A stretch of 64,000 nt of DNA. Origin: Nissolia schottii (lineage: Eukaryota; Streptophyta; Magnoliopsida; Fabales; Fabaceae). Shown here piece by piece: positions 57,601-64,000 of this stretch. The position numbers were made by a program, and so were the translations under genes. The stretch's first letter is position 1. Each line of letters opens with the position of its first letter. Where the stretch lies: assembly GCA_003254905.1 (NCBI GenBank), contig QANU01110032.1, positions 62,001 through 126,000 on the forward strand, written 5' to 3'. The notes beneath the pieces are model-generated. The model searched no databases, had not been told where the DNA came from, and saw only the letters and a list, made by a program, of their open reading frames with translations.

Positions 57601-60600
57601 CTGTTCCACACCATACACCAGTTCTTCGATCGAACCATGTAGAGAAGTTAGTCTCTTCTCTCTATCTGAGTATGGAAAATACAAGCACATGTCTGCACCT
57701 GGAGAGACAATATTAAACTTGGGATCAAAAACATCAATGCCATGAACAACTCGATACAGTCCTGGAAGAGTGAAGGCTGTGTGGCTCTCATATTGTCCAA
57801 CATTATTCTTGCTGAGGCAAAGTAATAAACAATGTTAGGGACTAATGTGAATGTGATAGAGAAATCAAGCAGCATATTTGGAAAACTACATATCGGGAAC
57901 TGAAGAATGAGGTTGAAAACATTAATTCATAAAAAATGCTAAACAACTATATGCCAAAGAACTAGATTAAATACCTTAAAAGACCAAAAAACAGAATTTT
58001 TTCCATCAATATTAGCTAATTCTGAAATCCATTATCTACTAAAATTTGATGGGAAAATTTTAATGTGCATAATCATATTACCGTACCTGCTTGTTCCCCT
58101 CTATGCATGCCTCTGTTTTGGTGGGAGAGGCAATAATCACATGGGAACACCAAATTATAAAGAGAATAAAAATGAAATTATTGGATTATGGAAGGATGAG
58201 ACATTCCACCTTAAAATAAAATGGATCTTTCAAACATTGATTGGCGGTGTAATGAAAACAAGATTGAGTATTTCTGGTTTCTAGATAAGAACTTACCTTC
58301 CTGCAATTTCTTGGTACGTACTAGTGATTATAAAGTCTGCATTGTTCATTGCAATCAGGTCGGCCGTGAATTGACAAGTGAAATGGTATTTGTCTTCGTA
58401 TTTTTTCCAATATATATCAGAATCTGGATACTTTGTCTTCTCCAATGCATGAGCTATGTTGCACTGCATGGAAAGTTTAGAGAAGACAACATTAATTAAA
58501 AGGCGCATCAGTCTTGCCATCCGTCCATGCTCAAAACGCAAGTGTGATCATATGCAAATAAAAGTTGAATGATCTTATGTAGTGCATGATAATAACTCCA
58601 TGTTGCGGTGTCAGTGGCCAGTACCACACCTGTGTGATTCCTAGCTTATAAGATAATAAGGTTGCAACAAGATTTCCATCACTGTAGTTGCCAATTATCA
58701 GATCTGGAATTCCTTGTAACTCGGCAGCAATTTCGTTTGATGCATCCTATAGAGAAGAGGGAGAAACAGTCATGTTCCACAAACCAGCAACACCATAGAC
58801 TATGCAGACTAGACGCAAGATTATTGAGTGCTCCTTCTTGTTACCTTAAAGGAGAAGGACATGATAACTAATGAAATGTCTTCAACCTAGACTGAAACCA
58901 AAGAAAAGGATCCCACAATTCTTAAGATTATTATCACATTGATCAAACTTGCACTGATATTGATTGACAATATTTTTTTCCAAATGTTTTTTAATTTTTG
59001 TTAATCATAAAGAACTTTTAATTTCAGGTATACCTCCTAACTTTTAAAGGGATCAACGTCAGCACAGAACATCTGAAAGGTTTGTGATAACAGCCAATCC
59101 CAGAGAAAGACAAATAGTTAACTGTAAATGTGGAACAATTCACTTATTCGACTTTCTATTAGCACTACTAATGCATGGATGAAAAGGGAAGAGAAGGACA
59201 ACAAAGATTGAAACTTGAGCATTTGCTGTGTTGCTCACCTCTGCAAATGTCTCCAGGTAAGGCCACACATCAAACCTTGAAATCCATTTTCTCAAAATTC
59301 CGTTCTTAGTTCTAAAAGGAACTCTCAGTATGTGCGTGTGCTCAGTTCCACTAACTCTTTCGAGCCTCTGGTTGCATGTTGTCCCTTTTGCCTCCGGAAT
59401 CAGTCTTGTAACCTAGAGTCACAAGATGCGTTTCAATAAAATATCATGATAGCACTTCATTCATCACATCAATAAATGAAATAGGGTTGGGGGTTGATGA
59501 GAGGACTTTTGGAATCACTCACGATGAGAATTTTCGGAGACACATCCAGTCCTTGCTTTTGAATTCTGAGTAGCATCTCATTTTCCAAAGCACGCACTTG
59601 ATCAAGTATATAAACAACCTGTCAACCATTAAATGACAGCAAGACTCATAATAGGCACAAAGAACTGTCGTCCTTACTGCAAGTATTAGCAACCCAACAT
59701 CAAGAGCACAATGAGCAAGTTTTTGATTTCACTTGTAAACAATATATTCTCTCAAAATCTGTAAAACATTACCTGCCCACCAGTGTCAGGCAAACCCAGC
59801 ACATTTGCTTGGCCAAAGTAACCATGTGGTGATACGATGACAACATTGAACACCATAGGAATTCTTCCTAGAAATGTCTCTAAGGTGTTTGGATCAGGAG
59901 CCTGAAGGATATCTAGTAAAAGATGCACCATTTGTGACACCCTCTCTGCCGTATCACCCCAACCCCTCTCGAATCCCAGTCCTTGTAGTCTACACCCAAA
60001 CAAACAAAGAAAAACAAAAAATTTCAAATGTATCCAGTAAACCAATAGTGAATAGTTACTTCAATAAGCAGTTGGCTCCAAAACTAAGAAAAACTCAGAA
60101 TGACTTCAGTTATAAAGAATGTTTCTTACTCATATTCAAAGTCGGAATACGGTGTATTTGGCAAGAGCTTAGAAAGAAATTCTTCTGCCTTTGCCAGGGA
60201 AGACTGGAGCTTGGATATGTTATGAATGCGGTCATTCAGCATCATTGCCTGCAAAATATGTTAAAAATAAAATCTTATATATCCCTTTGTGAACCTCTCT
60301 ACACAACATGCACAAACTATGGAAAATTACCAAACTTCATTCTAAAAGAATATCCACACAGTGGAATTAAATAATTTCAGATCTGTAAGGAAAATTGCTG
60401 CAAATAAATACCACTGTTTCTAAATGAATGAATGCTGCTTTCACCAAAGCAAATATTGTCCACAAACTTACATGACCATCGTATCTGTGTCCGCGAAGAA
60501 AAGCAAGGAGAGGCTCGAAGCTTTCTTTGTTTCGGAACATGAATGATGACAGATGCCGGTTGAGAAACTGAACTCCATTGCCAATAGAGGATGATCGGGT

Positions 60601-62469
60601 TGGTCGAGGGAACGTTACATTAAATGGCTCAAAATCTAGTTCGAGCACATAATTGCCCACACACCTGATTATATTTAAAAATGGCTCATAAATTTTATTT
60701 TAAAAAAAAAAAAAAACATGTTCTGATTATATTTCCCCAAGAAGCAAAAGTTAGATTATAGAATACCACACAATTCAATCAAGTTATTTGAATACAAAGT
60801 TCATGGCAGCATGCAGAAGAGGCCAGTAATGAATATAAAAATCAAAAGGCACAGCAGAACAGAAGATTCAAGAAACAGAGAGAACCATTACTCTCCATCT
60901 ACAAGTTCCTCTTTGAATCGAAGGTATTCTGCTACACTCAGATTATCCGCATTGAGCTCAAAGACATCCACGCGAACATATTCCCAAATGCCAGGACTAG
61001 GACGCGCAGCTATAGACACCAAAGGAGGCAGGACTATAGCTTCCTGTGACAAAAGGAACAAGAATCAGGAAATTCAAGAATTCAAAATTGTGAACAACAT
61101 TGAAGGGAAAAAAAAATAATCAAGAACCATCCAACATTTCAAGAATAATATGTTAGAGAGTGAGAGCCAAGAGCTTAAATACTCCATCAAGCGGCCCATA
61201 CTACCCGATGTGGGACTTTGCCCATACAAAGTCCCTATCAGATCCGAACACTAGTATTTAGCACAGTACCTAGAGTGTGAAGTAGCAGTGAGATTTTTTT
61301 TTCACCTTAGCATGTTGCAGCAAGTTGACAAAGGGGCTATCTTTGAGTTTCTGCATCCTTTCACCCTCTTCAACAATCTTGTCTAGCTCGTCCAGCAGCT
61401 CATACGGTTGCAGTATTCCTTTCCCCTTAGCCACATACCTTTCCCCACAAAGACACAAACTATCACTTCCTGGGTTTCACAAAATGGAACTAATCACTAA
61501 TGCACTCTTTTCTCCTTGTGAATTGTGGTTATCATCACATTACACATATACTCCTTTACTTTCGTAATAAGGGTTTAATTTTTACTTGTAAGTATATTTT
61601 GACGTTGATGAGCCTAAAAGTGAAAAAAAAATGAATAGAGAGGAAGTGAGGAAGTACTTGAAGCAAGAGATTTTTCTTGCTTTATTCCTTAACAACATCA
61701 CCGATTTTTTTCATGCATTGAAATGTCAAGCAGCAGAAGAGAACAAAAATAATCTCTTGCTCTGGACGTATGTTGCATAGGTACTCTAAATTTTGGAGAA
61801 ATATTAGTATGGGTACGTAATGGGTACAGGTATGCCGTGGGTACGCCCAAATACAGCTAGGTAAGTAGTAAGACTCAGTATGTCTGTGTACGGTTGGGTA
61901 TGCGTGATAACCAAAACTTTTTTTTCAGTTTAACTTATTAATCAAACTTTAATTAAAAAAAACGTAATATCTTAACTCTTCTTTCAATTCTCTATGCTTC
62001 CTTATTCAATATCTTATACCTTGTCTTCGGCAAGGCAATCTTGTTTTCAGCGAGTTCTAATTCATCTTCTCTTTTATACTATTCTTTTTTAAAAGAAATG
62101 AAGAAAATATGATTTTCATTTTTTTCTTGCAATATTGATTTTAGATTGAATATATACATCGGTTATCTTGTGAATTTTTTTATTATAAATATATATATAT
62201 ATATACACGACCTACTTGTACACTCCTATTTTACAAAAAAATTTCGTGACCGTGGCTGTGCCCTGCCCGTGTAACATGGCTCTAGGCACATCCAAAAAAT
62301 TCTCATTGTGAAAAAATCCCAACTTGATTGATACAATCTATAGAGAGGGAAAAAAAAAAAAAGAGGACCTGGAGAAAAGAGAGATCAACTCATTGCGGTA
62401 AGTAGAGAGAGAATCTTGGACACATTCCTTGAAGCTGGAAGCTCTGTCAAATCTGGAAGATGATGGCAT
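54668..62469 (-). CDS. SUS: Sucrose synthase (SUS2/SUS3 type), 809 aa, 15 coding exons
   Basis: Exons: 62469-62369, 61438-61306, 61043-60892, 60664-60472, 60248-60130, 59989-59773, 59618-59523, 59412-59239, 58746-58630, 58463-58297, 57811-57587, 57074-56753, 56500-56256, 56135-55997, 54697-54668; phases close. The enzyme splits sucrose with UDP to UDP-glucose and fructose in the cytosol, feeding starch and cell-wall synthesis in sink tissue. Seen: an N-terminal RASS site (residues 9-12) at the place of the family's regulatory phosphoserine, [20 protein letters not shown], the [18 protein letters not shown] block, GYFGQ and LGLPDTGGQ (297-305) opening the GT-B fold, [25 protein letters not shown], and the nucleotide-sugar motif E677-x7-E685 in [17 protein letters not shown]. 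The C-terminus ends KSVPLAVD. Length is normal. The N-terminus and tail fit the SUS2/SUS3 group, not SUS1 or SUS5/6. Confidence 0.96.
54812..55790 (+). mobile_element. LTR-retrotransposon fragment, copy B, inside the last sucrose synthase intron
   Basis: Fossil fragment related end to end to 29860-30930. It starts TTATATCAAAATAATTTGT, has AAGTGGCGACTCCATC near 55064 (a TGGCGACTCC primer-site-like sequence of legume Gypsy/Ogre kind), GGAGATGCGGGAGCAAGAGC near 55302, a TATA box in CCTATAAATAGGACG near 55368, and a T-rich R-U5-like end. It is antisense to the host gene and makes up most of intron 14 (54698-55996). No coding domain is present. Confidence 0.6.
56221..56255. repeat. (CAAA)n microsatellite at a splice donor
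   Basis: Eight to nine CAAA units on plus, thus (TTTG)n on the gene strand, beginning at the first bases of sucrose synthase intron 13. The donor reads GAGAG/GTTTGTTTG. Confidence 0.9.
61740..62300. other. Sucrose synthase intron 1 interior, repeat-like
   Basis: The 930-bp first intron contains GGGTACG-type words (61810-61850), TGTGCCCTGCCCGTG near 62257 and a (TA)n run at about 62190-62206. This looks like an old element insertion, but I cannot define ends. First introns of SUS genes are often regulatory; no specific site is claimed. Confidence 0.3.
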
Positions 62470-62542
62470 GATCTCAATCGAGTATTAGAAAGTCATAATG
62501 AGGGTGAAAAGAAGGTGAAGGTGATGACAGAGTTTAAAACAA

Positions 62543-62565
62543 AGAGAGAGAGAGAGAGAGAGAGA
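62543..62565. repeat. (GA)n microsatellite in the sucrose synthase leader
   Basis: About eleven GA units on plus, (CT)n on the gene strand, between the TATA box and the start codon. CT runs are common in plant 5' UTRs. Confidence 0.9.
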
Positions 62566-62590
62566 CAACGGAGGGAAAAAAAAGTGTTAG

Positions 62591-62599
62591 TATTTATAG
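62591..62599 (-). promoter_or_regulatory. TATA box of sucrose synthase
   Basis: On the minus strand CCTATAAATAC lies about 122 bases upstream of the start codon, well placed for a short leader that includes the (GA)n tract (62543-62565). Confidence 0.6.
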
Positions 62600-62937
62600 G
62601 AGGAAGAAGGGGAACAAAGGAAGGAAGAAAAGAAAGCGGCATTTGTTGTAGGCACTTGGCACTTGGCACTTGGCAGCAAGCAAGCAATCACTGGCGTGGC
62701 AGCAGAAGGAAGAAACGGTGGACTCTGTTCAGTATAATGTTGCTTTCGTTGCCGCACCTGCAACCGAACCAAGGTATGCATTTCAGGACTATCGGAGTGG
62801 ATTCTATCAATTGGACGTTTTGTCATTGAAGCTAAGTGCAATTAATTTTCTTGTTCATATATAATTTTAGAAAAATCATCAGCGGATATCTTTTAATTTA
62901 TCACCATAATGTCGACCAGGAATTTTATACGATTAAT

Positions 62938-63190
62938 TCATGTACACTTACACAATTAATATGTACAAATATTTTAAATTATCATTTATTAATTCATGTA
63001 TACTCACATAACTAATATGTACAAACATTTTAAATTATCATTTATTAATTCATTTTTAACTAATGTGTACAAATATTTTTAATTATCGTGCACAAACATT
63101 TTAACTATCTTGCACAAACATACATCAGTACGTGTACGAATATTTTTAACTAACATGCACACTTTTTATTATGGTGCAAAAACATTTTTA
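62938..63190. repeat. Degenerate tandem repeat built on ATGTACAAATATTTTAA
   Basis: Two good copies of a unit of about 66 bp (starting near 62938 and 62993) share TTCATGTA, ACTnACA, TAATATGTACAAA, TTTTAAATTATCATTTATTA. They are followed by shorter TGCACAAACATTTTTA-type repeats to about 63190. Confidence 0.7.
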
Positions 63191-63432
63191 ATTAGAGTCG
63201 TGATTATTGCATACCAAGTTATTACACACTTGGGACAATAACTGCCCACAAAACTTGTACGCCTGCGGAACCCTTTGAAGACGACGTCGTCGCTACTACG
63301 GCCAGGGTCGTTGCTTGAAGGTGACAGCGAAAACTTTATCTCATTCTCTCCATCAGAGACTGAACCATCTTTTTCTTCTTCTTCTTCATATTCATCTTCA
63401 GCCACAGTTAATTTGTTTCTTGGTTTTTTCAA
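63169..63432 (-). CDS. Unrecognised acidic open frame, possible exon
   Basis: The minus strand encodes KKPRNKLTVAEDEYEEEEEK, then SVSDGENEIKFSLSPSSN, DPGRSSDDVVFKGFRRRTSF and YCPKC. The frame stays open upstream to about 63520 without an ATG, so it would need an upstream exon, now lost in or beyond the assembly gap, or a non-standard start. The mixture of acidic, serine and CPKC motifs does not point to a family I know. It lies upstream of the sucrose synthase gene on the same strand. Confidence 0.25.
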   Translation of the reverse strand: MKKPRNKLTVAEDEYEEEEEKDGSVSDGENEIKFSLSPSSNDPGRSSDDVVFKGFRRRTSFVGSYCPKCVITWYAIITTLIKNVFAP

Positions 63433-63625
63433 GTGTTTTCTCTTTCCTTTTTTATCAGATAAAGAAAGTGGAAACTGAGTATGTGGAAAGAAACGAAATA
63501 GGATGGATTGGGAAGAGCTATTTTGATTGTATTTAAAGGAAAGAATGATTGGGGGAGGGTTCAGAGGAGAAACAAAGTGTTGAGTGTGGAGCGTAAATAA
63601 AGAGGAAGAAGGTGTATATATATAT

Positions 63626-63948
63626 NNNNNNNNNNNNNNNNNNNNNNNNNNNNNNNNNNNNNNNNNNNNNNNNNNNNNNNNNNNNNNNNNNNNNNNNNNN
63701 NNNNNNNNNNNNNNNNNNNNNNNNNNNNNNNNNNNNNNNNNNNNNNNNNNNNNNNNNNNNNNNNNNNNNNNNNNNNNNNNNNNNNNNNNNNNNNNNNNNN
63801 NNNNNNNNNNNNNNNNNNNNNNNNNNNNNNNNNNNNNNNNNNNNNNNNNNNNNNNNNNNNNNNNNNNNNNNNNNNNNNNNNNNNNNNNNNNNNNNNNNNN
63901 NNNNNNNNNNNNNNNNNNNNNNNNNNNNNNNNNNNNNNNNNNNNNNNN
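63626..63948. other. Assembly gap of 323 N within a (TA)n repeat
   Basis: The N run is preceded by (TA)n at about 63614-63625 and followed by (TA)n to about 63981. The real length of the TA repeat is unknown. Confidence 0.98.
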
Positions 63949-63985
<37 letters not shown>

Positions 63986-64000
63986 AACGGTTAGGCCATG

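Noticed and set aside
1-64000. CRISPR arrays, bacterial operons or integrated organelle DNA
   Set aside because: No regularly spaced repeats with unique spacers, no bacterial gene layout and no recognised chloroplast or mitochondrial genes.

Overview
The window is nuclear DNA from a flowering plant, most likely a legume and best matching soybean or a close relative (Glycine). Evidence: AT-rich intergenic DNA, genes with many short exons and GT-AG introns, plant-specific protein families, Copia-type LTR remnants, a CACTA terminus and many MULE/hAT/MITE copies of kinds familiar from legumes. The species call is inference. The window contains an assembly gap of 323 N inside a (TA)n run and one single N.

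Six host genes can be rebuilt with confidence. In the left, repeat-rich half lie a small two-exon plant gene of unknown function (minus strand, 11438-12110) and an intronless ATL-type RING-H2 ubiquitin ligase (plus strand, 24932-25810). The right half is gene-dense and all four genes lie on the minus strand: condensin II subunit CAP-H2 (31502-37072, 11 exons, 681 aa), a pro-region-bearing pectin methylesterase (39457-42339, 5 exons, 593 aa), an IBR3/ACAD10-11-type acyl-CoA dehydrogenase with an N-terminal kinase-like domain and a C-terminal peroxisomal signal (45302-51939, 17 exons, 829 aa), and a sucrose synthase of the SUS2/SUS3 type (54668-62469, 15 coding exons, 809 aa). For all six, exon phases and codon counts close without a break, so all look functional. 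They have unrelated jobs (protein turnover, chromosome structure, cell wall, peroxisomal beta-oxidation, sucrose cleavage); nothing suggests a gene cluster.

The rest is transposon sediment. 1-890 is a decayed Copia fragment. 4.0-24 kb is a patchwork of terminal-inverted-repeat elements: a MULE with a MuDR-type transposase N-terminus (9.0-10.5 kb), a Pack-MULE that has captured part of a receptor-like kinase and still shows its 9-bp target duplication (17664-18866), a CACTA-like element whose palindromic middle was hit by a hAT-type MITE with a perfect 8-bp target duplication (21.7-23.75 kb), a possible Helitron end (19.86 kb) and several palindromic AT-rich MITEs. 26.96-28.8 kb holds a Copia fossil; 29.9-30.9 kb and the last intron of the sucrose synthase hold two copies of one LTR-like repeat; 43.4-44.7 kb holds a CACTA end with the tail of its transposase; 52.0-53.0 kb upstream of the IBR3-like gene holds a MITE abutting a truncated Copia element. 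A tRNA-derived SINE sits in an IBR3-like intron.

I did not find an undescribed multi-gene system. The most worthwhile leads are the kinase-capturing Pack-MULE, the nested hAT-in-CACTA palindrome, the LTR-like insertion that separates the last ten codons of sucrose synthase from the rest, the sucrose synthase donor site that runs straight into a (TTTG)n microsatellite, and the cluster of palindromic MITEs at gene edges.
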